From the NCBI GenBank assembly GCA_016292135.1, contig JAEFAZ010000003.1, positions 248,001 to 312,000 of the forward strand: a DNA stretch of 64,000 bases. The letters run 5' to 3'. The position numbers and the translations under genes were made by a program. Position 1 is the stretch's first letter. Every line of letters starts with the position of its first letter. This stretch comes from Saccharofermentans sp. (GTDB lineage Bacteria; Bacillota; Clostridia; Saccharofermentanales; Saccharofermentanaceae). Of this stretch, positions 1-9,234 are shown in pieces. Under the pieces are notes generated by a model. That model was not told where the DNA came from. It made no database searches and saw only the letters and a list, made by a program, of their open reading frames with translations.

Positions 1-3000
1 ACTGTTCCTGCCCTTAAGTCCGATAAGATACCTGCCGCGCTTGATGTTGATCCTGCCGCCCAGGCCCGATCCGATACCGATGGAGCTCTTGGTATCGATC
101 TTGATGGTGACCGTTCCGTCCTGATTGAAGACCAGGTCGCCGTGCCTCGAATCGAGATCATTGCCGATCGCATAGGGACAATCGTTCTTGGAACCTATGG
201 AAAGGAAGCCGTCACCTTCAAGCGCGAGCTTGGACTGCTCGTCGACCTTGATGCCGCCTTCAAGGTAACTTGCTCCCTTGAGGGCTATGGTCACGTAGGA
301 ATTGCCGGTGACCGTTATCGCGGGAGCACCGATCTCGGTCTGCTCGATATCGACATTTTCGAGAGTGACCCTGCCGCTGTATCCGTTCATCATCTTTATC
401 TGCATTGGGATCGTAACGCCGGGCGCACCGACGATCACATAATCCTTATAGCTCGCGTCAACGTTATTAAGGACGATCGTGTTGAACTTATCCTTGGCAA
501 GATTTGCAAGGTTGATCCTGGAATCCTTGCCGGCGCAGTATGTACCCGCGGGGTAACGGTGCCTTGCAGGCTGCTTTATGATCTCGTTAACTATGTCGGG
601 ATCGATCTCAGATATGAGCTGCTTTTCGGGCTTGGCGATATAGTATCCCTGGATGAAATCAACGTCCAGCTCGAGCACCGTCTTCAGTTCCTCGGGTGTC
701 TCTACGCCTTCAGCGAGGGCGAGGATGCCGTTATCGTGGGAGAACTCTATGATGTCCTTTACGAAATGCTGTTTCTGGGGACTGTCCTGGATATCCGACA
801 GGAGCTGCCTGTCGATCTTAACGTAATCCGGCATGTATCTTAGGAGATTGGCAACATTGGAATAGCCCGTGCCGTAATCGTCGACTGCTATCTGGACGCC
901 CGCTTCGGACAGGACGTTCTTAATGTCGTCGAGTTCCTCGTCCGTGACTTCAGCGTGCTCGGTAAGCTCTACGACAATGCTGTCCGGGCTCTTGCCGACC
1001 GCGCTGATCAGATCTTCCAGAGCCTCTGCCTTTATCATGTGGCCGGGAATGCTGTTGATGAAGATCTTTCTGCCCTTGGTTATAACATCCTTCTTCTCGT
1101 TAAGGATCCTTAAGACGTTGTCGAAAGTAGCTCTCTCCACATCAGAGAGCCTGCCGAGGTATTCAGCATATTTCAGGATCTTAAGAGGGCTTAATCCGCC
1201 TTCCGTATCAGGCCTCATCAAGGCTTCGTACGCGAATATCTCACCCGTGTCCGCTCTGATGATCGGCTGGAAGTGGTAAGAGAGCCTTGCATCATCGAGG
1301 ATGCTCTGGACCTGTCTTGCTTCCTCCATCTCGATCTCAGACAGGGAATCCTCACTGCTGATCTTGTTGGAAGTAAACTTGATATTGTTCTTCTTGGCGA
1401 TAGCGATGTTGACCATCCTCTCAAGATCGTCGACCGTGGCAGGCGACCCGGATTCTATCGCGCAGTAGACATCCAGGCTGTATCCTGCGCCAGACTGCTG
1501 GTTATGTTCGGCAAGCTTTGCCAGGAAATCGTCGCGCAGCTCCATCAGTTCAGTACTGTTGTTGCTGCTCGTGATCCTGACTGCGACAAGTTCGCCGTTG
1601 CCTACACAAAGGCACATGCTGTTGCGGGAACGGAATGTCCCCTCCAGGAAACCTGCCGCCTCTATGATGGCCTTGTCGCCTTCCGCCCTGCCAAACTCAC
1701 GGTTTATGACCGCGAGGTCCTTGATGTCTGCTACCAGTACGCCAACGTGATTGCCGTTGTTCTTTACCATGTGGATAAAGGTCTCCGCCTGCCTGACGAA
1801 GCCCTGGTAGTTATAAAGACCCGTAAGGTTGTCCCTTATGATGCCGGTCTCGATGATTGAATGCGACCTGATGAATTCATCGGATCTTCTGAAGTATTCC
1901 AAGCCCCTCGATGCGCTCTTGAGCCAGGCCCTGAGTTCCGAAGAAGCTCCGACAGGCCTGTTGCCGTAACTTATCGCGCTGTAACCGAAAACATGGTCAT
2001 CAAAGTTGAGAGGGAAGAAATACCATGCTGCAGGGTGATCCCTGTCCTCGAAAACGGAAGGCAGCATCTCTTCCACGGGGAAAGTGTTCTCGAAATCAAG
2101 ACGGTCCCTGTTGGCATCCACGGGTCCGCACCTTATTACGGGGATCATGTTCCCGGTATAACGGGATCCCGTCTTTTCGGCCCTGACCCCGTCTCTTATG
2201 TTCTCGTTAAGACAGATGGCGAAATCCTCGAAATCCCTGATCTGATATACATAGGAAAATATGGTGCTTATAAGTCCCGTAAAGGATGTCTGGCTCAAAA
2301 GATCGTCATCCATGTAATTGAAGAGGGAGAAGACGGTCGCCTTCGATATCTCCGTATCCCAGGAGTCCCTCAGGATGTAACCGGTCTTGGCGGAATCACA
2401 GCCGCAGCCGCAGCTGCCTCCGATAAAGAGACTTACATCCGCCTTGAATGGCTCCGGCTCTTTGCCATCAAGGATCTCTTTTACGGCAGCTGCAACATAT
2501 TGTCCGAACTCTTTCATCGGAACGGGTGCCGACGTCAGCGGGACAGGCGCATGCTGGCCTTCCTCGTTGGTATCGTATCCTACTACCGCTATGTCATCGG
2601 GGATCTTAAGTCCTCTGGCACTGATCTCCTTGGCAAAGCCTATGGCCATACAGTCGTTGGCACAGACCAGGGCCTGAGGCAGCGCTCTTTCGGATGCCAT
2701 AAGGGTATCGGCAAGGCTCTCGCCGCTCGTATACCAGAAATCACCGTAGAAGATCCTGTCTTCATCAACGCTGATCCCGTGCGCTTCCATTGAGTCCCTG
2801 TAGGCCTTGAGCCGGATCCCCGAATGGGGATGCCATGACTTGCCCGTAAGGAAAGCTATGTCCTTGTAACCGTGCCCGTCTATCAGATGGTCCACCAGTT
2901 TTCTGACTGATGTATAATTGTCCATCCTGTAGGTCCTGTAATAACTGCTGTCCTTTTCGATGAAGACGACTTCGCCGTCGTAGTTCTCGTGAAGGTCTTT

Positions 3001-3270
3001 TTCTATCTTATCCATCGCGCCGGGCGTCTGGATGGTATCCGCCAGCACGACAACAGCATCGAACTTCTTCCAGTCGGGAAGGTTGAAGATCGATATCTCG
3101 CCGATCTCCCTCTCGGGAGTATTCTGATATTTGATGAATGTTGAGAAGATGAGGACGTCGTGGTCATTCGCGAAAGCCGCGGAAAGAAACCCCTCGATGA
3201 ATCTGGTCTGAGAGGATTCCTCAGCCTGTCCAAGGAGCAGAGCTATTCTTTTTCTTACGGACTTGTCCAC
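1..3270 (-). CDS. LacI-type sensor / degenerate GGDEF / EAL / beta-helix protein (3' end outside window)
   Basis: The frame is open for 1090 codons from a GTG at 3270, preceded by a GGGGG ribosome-binding site, to the window edge; no stop is seen, so the C-terminus is missing. Residues 1-290 form a LacI/periplasmic-binding-protein-like sensor without a helix-turn-helix or signal peptide, ending in a GSCGC motif. A GGDEF domain starts near residue 480 (DNLTGLYN), but its signature is GNGEL near 560, so cyclase activity is unlikely. The EAL domain (about 665-875) keeps EAL near 680, DDYGTGYS, KIDR, AEGVET and QGYYIAKP, which predicts a working c-di-GMP phosphodiesterase. Residues 910-1090 are Gly/Ile/Val-rich short-strand repeats (IGIGSG, GGRINI) like right-handed beta-helix carbohydrate-binding modules of surface proteins. 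The protein is predicted cytosolic. Domain calls are by motif recognition; the helix assignment is the least certain. Confidence 0.85.
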   Translation of the reverse strand, partial: MDKSVRKRIALLLGQAEESSQTRFIEGFLSAAFANDHDVLIFSTFIKYQNTPEREIGEISIFNLPDWKKFDAVVVLADTIQTPGAMDKIEKDLHENYDGEVVFIEKDSSYYRTYRMDNYTSVRKLVDHLIDGHGYKDIAFLTGKSWHPHSGIRLKAYRDSMEAHGISVDEDRIFYGDFWYTSGESLADTLMASERALPQALVCANDCMAIGFAKEISARGLKIPDDIAVVGYDTNEEGQHAPVPLTSAPVPMKEFGQYVAAAVKEILDGKEPEPFKADVSLFIGGSCGCGCDSAKTGYILRDSWDTEISKATVFSLFNYMDDDLLSQTSFTGLISTIFSYVYQIRDFEDFAICLNENIRDGVRAEKTGSRYTGNMIPVIRCGPVDANRDRLDFENTFPVEEMLPSVFEDRDHPAAWYFFPLNFDDHVFGYSAISYGNRPVGASSELRAWLKSASRGLEYFRRSDEFIRSHSIIETGIIRDNLTGLYNYQGFVRQAETFIHMVKNNGNHVGVLVADIKDLAVINREFGRAEGDKAIIEAAGFLEGTFRSRNSMCLCVGNGELVAVRITSSNNSTELMELRDDFLAKLAEHNQQSGAGYSLDVYCAIESGSPATVDDLERMVNIAIAKKNNIKFTSNKISSEDSLSEIEMEEARQVQSILDDARLSYHFQPIIRADTGEIFAYEALMRPDTEGGLSPLKILKYAEYLGRLSDVERATFDNVLRILNEKKDVITKGRKIFINSIPGHMIKAEALEDLISAVGKSPDSIVVELTEHAEVTDEELDDIKNVLSEAGVQIAVDDYGTGYSNVANLLRYMPDYVKIDRQLLSDIQDSPQKQHFVKDIIEFSHDNGILALAEGVETPEELKTVLELDVDFIQGYYIAKPEKQLISEIDPDIVNEIIKQPARHRYPAGTYCAGKDSRINLANLAKDKFNTIVLNNVDASYKDYVIVGAPGVTIPMQIKMMNGYSGRVTLENVDIEQTEIGAPAITVTGNSYVTIALKGASYLEGGIKVDEQSKLALEGDGFLSIGSKNDCPYAIGNDLDSRHGDLVFNQDGTVTIKIDTKSSIGIGSGLGGRINIKRGRYLIGLKGRNS

Positions 3271-3314
3271 AGTCTTTGTCCCCCACAAAACCTTTATCCG
3301 CCTGCTGCTCTAAT

Positions 3315-3343
3315 AGAATATTAGAATTGCGGGAATTTATCAA
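3315..3343 (-). promoter_or_regulatory. Sigma-A-type promoter of the LacI-EAL gene
   Basis: On the minus strand TTGATA (3338-3343) and TATTCT (3315-3320) are separated by 17 bp. They lie between the plsY stop and the GTG start at 3270, giving a leader of about 38 nt. Confidence 0.55.
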
Positions 3344-3348
3344 TCATT

Positions 3349-4026
3349 TTATTTTACAGGCTCTTCCTTCTTCTGATCTTTGCGGCTCCTGAAATAGAAT
3401 TTGGATTCAGTGCCGTTTTTTATCCTGATGATATTCTCCTTATGTCTTACGGTGACAAGAGCAGTCCCCGCGATCATGATGAGGATTACAGGCCAGAAGT
3501 AAGGAACAGCTGCAATAGCGGAAAATACGATTATCGCGAGCGTGCCTGAATTGCAAAAGACAAGTACGGCAAGGGACATGTATCTTTTCGTGAAAAGGAA
3601 GAGAGCCATCATGGCAAGGGCGGCAAGTCCGGCCTTCCAGTCACAGAAGAAGATGGATACCGCCCAGACGAGGAAACCCTTGCCTCCTGCGAACTTGTAC
3701 CAGACGGGGAACACGTGACCCAGGAGCGAACAAAAACCGATGAAGGATGCGACCAATTGTCTGTCCCAGCCGACAGCCGTAAGGAATAAGATCCCTCCGA
3801 GTATTACAAGGAAAGTCTTTCCGATATCCAGCGCGAAAACGAACCAGGCAACCTTGTTGCCGTAGACTCTCTTGAAATTCGTAAAACCGGGGTTGCCGCT
3901 GCCCTTGGTCCTTATATCCTCTTTGTAGACGAGCCTTGCCATTATGATCGCAGGGTTAAGGGCACATATGAGATATGCAAGTACTCCTGCGGTTATAAAC
4001 AAGACGGTCTTCAGAAAAGGATCCAT
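3349..4026 (-). CDS. plsY: Glycerol-3-phosphate acyltransferase PlsY
   Basis: PlsY moves an acyl group from acyl-phosphate to the sn-1 position of glycerol-3-phosphate at the inner face of the membrane, starting phospholipid synthesis. The 225-residue protein has the family's multi-pass layout and all three signatures: GSGNPGFTNFKRVYG (about residues 42-56), GHVFPVWYKFAGGKG (about 105-120) and a C-terminal RHKENIIR...NGTE stretch. The start has GGAG nine bases upstream and lies 6 nt after the stop of the fakA-like gene, in an operon with degV/fakB. The order FakB-FakA-PlsY is a complete route for activating fatty acids and feeding them into lipids. The C-terminus after the last motif is short and highly charged. 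Confidence 0.93.
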   Translation of the reverse strand: MDPFLKTVLFITAGVLAYLICALNPAIIMARLVYKEDIRTKGSGNPGFTNFKRVYGNKVAWFVFALDIGKTFLVILGGILFLTAVGWDRQLVASFIGFCSLLGHVFPVWYKFAGGKGFLVWAVSIFFCDWKAGLAALAMMALFLFTKRYMSLAVLVFCNSGTLAIIVFSAIAAVPYFWPVILIMIAGTALVTVRHKENIIRIKNGTESKFYFRSRKDQKKEEPVK

Positions 4027-4032
4027 CAGCTC

Positions 4033-5679
4033 TTACTCCGCGATGAAGATGATGTCGGCATCGATATTGCCGCCGTCGATCTCAAAGACCTCGGCGAAAG
4101 GATATACTGAACGGGTCTGGCCTGCAATGGCCTTCCTGGTCTCATCCTCAACGGTGTTGCCGTAGATGATGATTATAATGTCGTTTTCCTCAGCCTTGAT
4201 CTTATGAAGGAGATAGGCTGCGGTATCGGAAATATTCTTCTCGGAAGACAGCATCTGCTTGCCCGAGAATCCGATGTAGTCACCCTTGACGATGTTGACA
4301 CCGTTGATATTGGCATCCCTTACGGATCTTGTGACCGTAGCGGTCTTAACGCCTTATATCGCCTCTTTGAAATTCTCTTCAACCGCATCAGCATCTTTCA
4401 GATCGTAGTTGGTCATGGTCATGGCAGCATAACACTGTCCTATGTCACGGCTTTCGATGACCCTGACATCGCAGTCCTCGCAGAGGTCGGCTGCCTGCTT
4501 GGCGGTCATGATTATATTCGAGTTATTCGGGAAGACGAACACCGTTTTCGCATTTGCTGCGCGGAAAGCATCAAGGAAAGTCTCGGCAGAAGGGTTGTTG
4601 CCCTGCCCTCCTTCGATGATGACATCGGCGCCCAGGGAGCGCATGACTTCGCAAACGCCGTATCCTGTTGCAACGATGACCGATGCATATTCGGCGGGTT
4701 CCCTTTCCTCTTCCTCCACATCTGATTCGTGATAAGTGGAGTTATGCTGAAGCGTCATGTTTTCGATCTTCATGGTAAGGAATTCGCCGTACTTCTGACA
4801 GTGATTAAGAACATCACCGGGATTCATCGTATGGATGTGGACCTTGACGATAGAGTCCATCTGGAAGCAGACGATCGAGTTGCCGAAATCAGACAGTTCA
4901 TCCCTGAACTTCTCCGCGGAGAAATCCCCGATATAGATCTTGCTGTTCTGGAGCTGTAGCAGGAACTCTGTGCAGTATCCGAACCTCATGATGCTGTCGG
5001 AATTGAACTTGGTTATATCGACCTGCTTTACTTCAGTCGTTCCGATATGGGATGACAGGGTCTCTCCACGGAGGACGCTGTATGCACCCTGAACGATATA
5101 GACCAGACCGGCTCCGCCGCTGTCTATTACTCCCGCTTCCTTAAGGACATCCAGAAGATCCGGGGTCCTCTGAAGCGACCTGTCCATCTCGGCGAGGCAG
5201 TCTTCGAGAACAGAATCGACTGTACTGTCATTTCCTATCCTCTTGTTGACATATTCAGTGGACTCCCTGGCAACGGTGAGCATCGTACCCTCAGTAGGGT
5301 TCATGACAGCACTGTATGCCCTCTCTACGCCGGATTTCAATGCGTAAGCGATCTTCTCGGCATCAGCCTCATCACAATCCTCAAAACCGTCAGCAAGGCC
5401 TGCTGCGAGCTGGCTCAGGATAACTCCGGAATTGCCCCTGGCGTTCAGGATCATGCCCTTGGCAGCAGCCTGTGCCACGGAAGAGAGAGAATCGTCTTCG
5501 CACTTCTCGGCATAACTCAAGCCGCCGTTTATAGTCCTCATCATATTCTCGCCGGTGTCACCGTCCGGGATCGGGAATACGTTAAGATCATTTACTTCCT
5601 GACAATTTGCGGAAAGATATATGACTCCTCCCCTGAGGAGTTCCACAAACATCGGACCGTCAAGTACCTTACTGCTCAT
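4033..5679 (-). pseudogene. fakA: DAK2-domain fatty acid kinase (FakA/YloV-like), interrupted by an in-frame TAA
   Basis: FakA-family proteins phosphorylate a fatty acid held by a DegV/FakB protein. The N-terminal DAK2 domain has the Mg/ATP motif NVFPIPDGDTGENM, and the middle domain has GYCTEFLL and VKVHIHT. After FKEAI the codon at 4354-4356 is TAA. The same frame then continues at once with GVKTATVTRSVRDAN and the rest of the family's C-terminal domain, ending at a TAA at 4033. Ignoring that codon the protein would be about 548 residues, close to Bacillus YloV. The break is therefore one base substitution or a base-call error, not a frameshift. The likely start is the ATG at 5679 (GGTGAT upstream), overlapping the end of degV by 11 nt; a GTG at 5688 is an alternative. 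If the stop is real the product is a 441-residue truncated protein. Confidence 0.85.
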
Positions 5680-6571
5680 TTTTATCACCGGATCTGAAAG
5701 TGATCTCTTTGCCCCAGCCGAAAACAGCCATGCCTGAAGGTCCTATGGATGATCCGATGATAGGACCCATGTATTCTATCTGAATAGCCTTGCAGGGGAT
5801 CTTCTCCTCTATCTGCTTCTTGACGTACTCAGCCTCGTCAAGACAGTCGGCATGGGAAATGTAGATCGTCTGTTCCTCTGAATCGATGATCGCCTCGGAA
5901 AGGAGCTGGACTATCTCATCCAAAGCGGCCTTTCTTCCCTTGACTTTCTTTATGGCAGTCTGGTCACCCTCGGCATCTGCAATGATGATGGGCTTAACAC
6001 CCAGAAGGTTGCCGAAAAAGGCGGAAGATGCCTTGACTCTTCCTGCTCTCTTAAGACAATCCAGTGTGTGGACCGTACAGAACTCGTGGCAGTATTTGAT
6101 ATCTTCTTCAACCTTGGCTGCGATCGTATCCGCATCGAGACCCTGGTCCCTGTACTCTGCAGCCCTGATGGCGAGCATTCCCTCACCTGTCGATGCATGC
6201 TTGGAATCGATACAGAAGATCTTGATGCCGGGGTTCTGGCTCATGATGTCGGCAGCGACCGTCTTGGCAATGTTAACGGAACCGGACTGTTTGAGTGAAC
6301 ATCCGACATAGATTATGTCATAACCTTCCTTGGCATACTTGCCGAAGACATTGACGAACTCCTCAGTGGGAACCTGTGTGGTAAATACCCTGTTGCCGTC
6401 ACGCATGATGTCGTAGAGCGACTTGGGTGTGTAATATTCCCAGTCAAGGCTCGCAGGAGTCTCTTTACCTTCATATTGGGTATTCATACGACAGTAATCG
6501 ATGTCGTATTTCTGTCTCATTTCTTTTCCCAGGTCACCACAGGAATCAGTCAGGATCTTGATCTTAGCCAT
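5669..6571 (-). CDS. DegV family fatty-acid-binding protein (FakB-like)
   Basis: DegV/FakB proteins bind one fatty acid and present it to the kinase FakA. The 300-residue length and landmarks fit: ILTDSCGDL at the N-terminus, TTQVPTEEF, the VGCSLKQSGS loop where most family members have a SSxLSGT-like sequence, and IDSKHASTGEG. The start has GGAGGGTGG upstream, and a TATAAT at 6613-6618 with a poor -35 may be the operon promoter. The stop overlaps the start of the fakA-like gene, so the two are probably translationally coupled, with plsY following. The specific fatty-acid role is inferred from the family and this operon. Confidence 0.9.
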   Translation of the reverse strand: MAKIKILTDSCGDLGKEMRQKYDIDYCRMNTQYEGKETPASLDWEYYTPKSLYDIMRDGNRVFTTQVPTEEFVNVFGKYAKEGYDIIYVGCSLKQSGSVNIAKTVAADIMSQNPGIKIFCIDSKHASTGEGMLAIRAAEYRDQGLDADTIAAKVEEDIKYCHEFCTVHTLDCLKRAGRVKASSAFFGNLLGVKPIIIADAEGDQTAIKKVKGRKAALDEIVQLLSEAIIDSEEQTIYISHADCLDEAEYVKKQIEEKIPCKAIQIEYMGPIIGSSIGPSGMAVFGWGKEITFRSGDKNEQ

Positions 6572-6656
6572 AGTCTGCCACCCTCCGAAATCAGAAATAA
6601 ATATTAAAAAATATTATATTCGACGCCTTAAATGATACCACAATAAAGAGATTAAA

Positions 6657-8066
6657 TCACAACCCGAAAAAGTCCGCTTTTTTCCTCGCGATCTCTTCCG
6701 TCCTCATCATGTAATCGAGGACATCCTTGGACGATGAACAGCGCTCCACACGGTACTTGGCAGTATCGACCTGTTCGAATACCCTCTTGCTCATTCCGCC
6801 CGCGCCGAAGGACAGGACATCCCTCGCATCAGTCATCATGGCGACGTTATAAAGGCAGGCCGTACCGCCCTTTTCAAAACCCGTATTCTCGAGCCCGTGT
6901 CCGGTGTCTTTCTGCTTATACATATAGTAGGGACGGTAGCCTGCATCTTCGAGCATCCCGTAGACCGCGGAGACCGCCTTATCAACCTCACCCGCGGGAT
7001 CATCCGTCATGACGTCAGCCAGGCTCATCGCAGCCCTCCGTTTCTTGTAGAGGGTGTGGACTGTTATGTTTTCGAGACCTAACGCGATCATCTTCTCCGC
7101 AGTATCGATAAAATCCTTAGCCGTCTCATATTTAAGGCCCGCTATCATGTCGGCGTTGATGACACTGAAGCCCGTCTGTCTGGCTTCTTCTATCGCTCTT
7201 ACGGTATCGGCCGAAGTGTGTCTCCTGTTGAGCTTTGCAAGGGTCTCATCGTTCATCGTCTGAGGGTTGATGCAGATCCTCTTTATTCCGTGGGATGCCA
7301 TGGCCTTAAGCTTGTTTTCCGTTATGGTGTCCGGGCGCCCCGCTTCCACGGTGACCTCGCAGTCCTTATCCACCGCAAGGTTTTCATATACTGCATCTAT
7401 CAGATCACGGAAATCATCATCATCGAAAACGGTAGGCGTTCCGCCGCCTACATAAAGACTTGAGATCCTCCTTTTTATGCCCGGGGAAAGGAGCCTGATC
7501 TCTTTTATCAGGTGCTCTTTATATTCTTTCAGCCTTCCCATGTGGAAAGAGATGTCCGAAGATACGAAAGAACAGTATTCACAGCGCGACGGACAAAAAG
7601 GGATACCTATATAGATGTTGATATCCTGAGGGGAGATCTTTTCGAGTATCCGGACTTCCTCCCTGCCGGTCTTAAGGGCAAGAGCTGCCTTATCAGGTCT
7701 TACGAGATATCTTTCTGACAGGTCTTCAGCAGAGTCCGTCTGGAGGGCAACGAGCGTAGGCCTTATGCCGGTCAGGCATCCCCAGGGCGGCCTTATGCCG
7801 GTAAGATCCGTCAGAGCCATATAAAGAGATCTTTTGACTTCGCGGCTTGCTTCTTCCGCGGGGCCTGCGAAATAATATTCCTTCCCGTTCACCCTGCAGA
7901 CGGATCTTCCCGAGGGAAGGAGTTCGCTTTCTATCAAAAAGTCGGGAGCGCCGGCGCAAAAGACCTTTCCGTTCTCCCTGTCTTCGGCCGGGGAAGGGAA
8001 AAAAAGCCTTACGACATCAGCCAAGGCATAGTAGCTTTCATGACCTTTAAGGACGATCTCAAGCAT
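6657..8066 (-). CDS. hemZ: HemZ-type radical SAM protein (coproporphyrinogen III oxidase-like)
   Basis: This is a 469-residue member of the oxygen-independent coproporphyrinogen oxidase superfamily, of the HemZ subgroup common in Firmicutes. The radical-SAM cluster motif is C158-x3-C162-x2-C165 (FCPSRCEYCSF), followed by VGGGTPTVF and VEAGRPDT. An N-terminal region of about 150 residues with GIRPTLV precedes the SAM barrel, as in HemZ. The start overlaps the stop of the DUF3810 gene by 8 nt, and it is the last gene of a four-gene overlapping run starting with coaW. No other haem gene is nearby, so the real substrate cannot be decided here. Confidence 0.88.
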   Translation of the reverse strand: MLEIVLKGHESYYALADVVRLFFPSPAEDRENGKVFCAGAPDFLIESELLPSGRSVCRVNGKEYYFAGPAEEASREVKRSLYMALTDLTGIRPPWGCLTGIRPTLVALQTDSAEDLSERYLVRPDKAALALKTGREEVRILEKISPQDINIYIGIPFCPSRCEYCSFVSSDISFHMGRLKEYKEHLIKEIRLLSPGIKRRISSLYVGGGTPTVFDDDDFRDLIDAVYENLAVDKDCEVTVEAGRPDTITENKLKAMASHGIKRICINPQTMNDETLAKLNRRHTSADTVRAIEEARQTGFSVINADMIAGLKYETAKDFIDTAEKMIALGLENITVHTLYKKRRAAMSLADVMTDDPAGEVDKAVSAVYGMLEDAGYRPYYMYKQKDTGHGLENTGFEKGGTACLYNVAMMTDARDVLSFGAGGMSKRVFEQVDTAKYRVERCSSSKDVLDYMMRTEEIARKKADFFGL

Positions 8067-9234
8067 TTTTCGCGCCCTTCAGATAAGTCATGTAGAAATC
8101 GACATATTCGTTATCAGGTACGTGATATGTCGCGACACCGCCCTCCTGACCGTTCGATTTCAGGAAGAGGTTATTCGATTCCCTGCCGATGTCGTGGATA
8201 AACCTGGAAAGCTCCGTGCTGTGGATATCATCCCAGTAGGCATCGGATGCTTTCATATCCCTTATCACGGGAGCCATGTCCTCGTAGGAAAAATAATCCG
8301 GGAAGATCTCGCCTTCCTGCCCGGCATATTCCTTAACGACCGGGTAAAGGCTCGTGAAGATAAAATAGTATCCGGCGTACATGTATTCACTGTCCTTGGA
8401 ATGTATGCAGGCGATCGATGCCATAAGGTTGCAGTCATTCTCCCTGGCGAGACCCTTGGCATGGCAGATCTCGTGGCAGAGTGTCATGGGGAAGGATGTA
8501 ATATCCATATAGTCCGTGTTGATATTCGCCTCAACGAACACCGGATCATACATACCGACTATCCCGGTCATGCTCCAGTAGTGGCTTGCCGCCACGGGTT
8601 TGGATCTTATGAAAGCTGCCGACAGGGGAAGTTCGTACTTTACGGAAACCGTATTGATCAGGCTGTTGGCATATTTGGCATTAGCCTCAAAACTCCTTGC
8701 CGTATGACCGACTCCCCTGTAATCCTGGCCTATGTTCCTCCTTGCCTTGACCATGCCGTTATAGGACCATTCCAGGACCTGAAGATACTCGTCATATGTA
8801 TATTCCCCGTGCCGGAGTCCCAGATACTGATATACTGTCTTGCGCCTGTATCCTATGCCCAGCATCAGATCGAACAATATGATCAGCACCAGCACCAGGG
8901 TCAGAACGTGTTTTAACACCGTCAGGACAAACCTGCCCGCCGTCTTACTTATGATCCTCCGGATCAGCTCCACCAGGAACACTACCGATAAAATGATCAG
9001 CATTATCCCTCCCGCAACAACGATGAGTTCCGTCAGGGAATTATGGAAGAGGTTGGAGAATGACGCCGGCAGGAAAGAGACATAGCCGTACATATTCCTG
9101 TGGTAGAATTCTGCCCAGGATGCGGGTATGAGATTCGGCACCAGCGAAAACAAGACTATGAACAGGACCTTCACCAGGATGCCTGCTATCATCCGTCCTA
9201 TGGACTTTTTCTTCTTCTCCTGCTTGATCATCAT
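8059..9234 (-). CDS. DUF3810 family membrane protein with HExxH motif
   Basis: The 391-residue protein has a basic N-terminus, about three hydrophobic segments within the first 130 residues, and a soluble C-terminal domain with LCHEICHAKG near residues 251-260 followed by a conserved acidic stretch (ARENDCNL). HExxH is a zinc-protease signature and this arrangement matches the DUF3810 family. Activity is not shown for the family as far as I know, so peptidase is an inference. The start overlaps the end of the upstream acyltransferase-like gene by 4 nt and the stop overlaps hemZ, so expression is probably coupled. Confidence 0.82.
   Translation of the reverse strand: MMIKQEKKKKSIGRMIAGILVKVLFIVLFSLVPNLIPASWAEFYHRNMYGYVSFLPASFSNLFHNSLTELIVVAGGIMLIILSVVFLVELIRRIISKTAGRFVLTVLKHVLTLVLVLIILFDLMLGIGYRRKTVYQYLGLRHGEYTYDEYLQVLEWSYNGMVKARRNIGQDYRGVGHTARSFEANAKYANSLINTVSVKYELPLSAAFIRSKPVAASHYWSMTGIVGMYDPVFVEANINTDYMDITSFPMTLCHEICHAKGLARENDCNLMASIACIHSKDSEYMYAGYYFIFTSLYPVVKEYAGQEGEIFPDYFSYEDMAPVIRDMKASDAYWDDIHSTELSRFIHDIGRESNNLFLKSNGQEGGVATYHVPDNEYVDFYMTYLKGAKNA

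Noticed and set aside
142..2793. Several plus-strand open frames of 60-310 codons
   Set aside because: They are shadows of the LacI-EAL gene, whose minus-strand frame is continuous with full domain motifs.
3180..3270. A LacI helix-turn-helix at the N-terminus of the LacI-like protein
   Set aside because: The sequence begins directly with the sensor fold (KRIALLLGQAE); no DNA-binding region precedes it.
4354..4356. General recoding of TAA as a sense codon
   Set aside because: Many complete genes here end in TAA.
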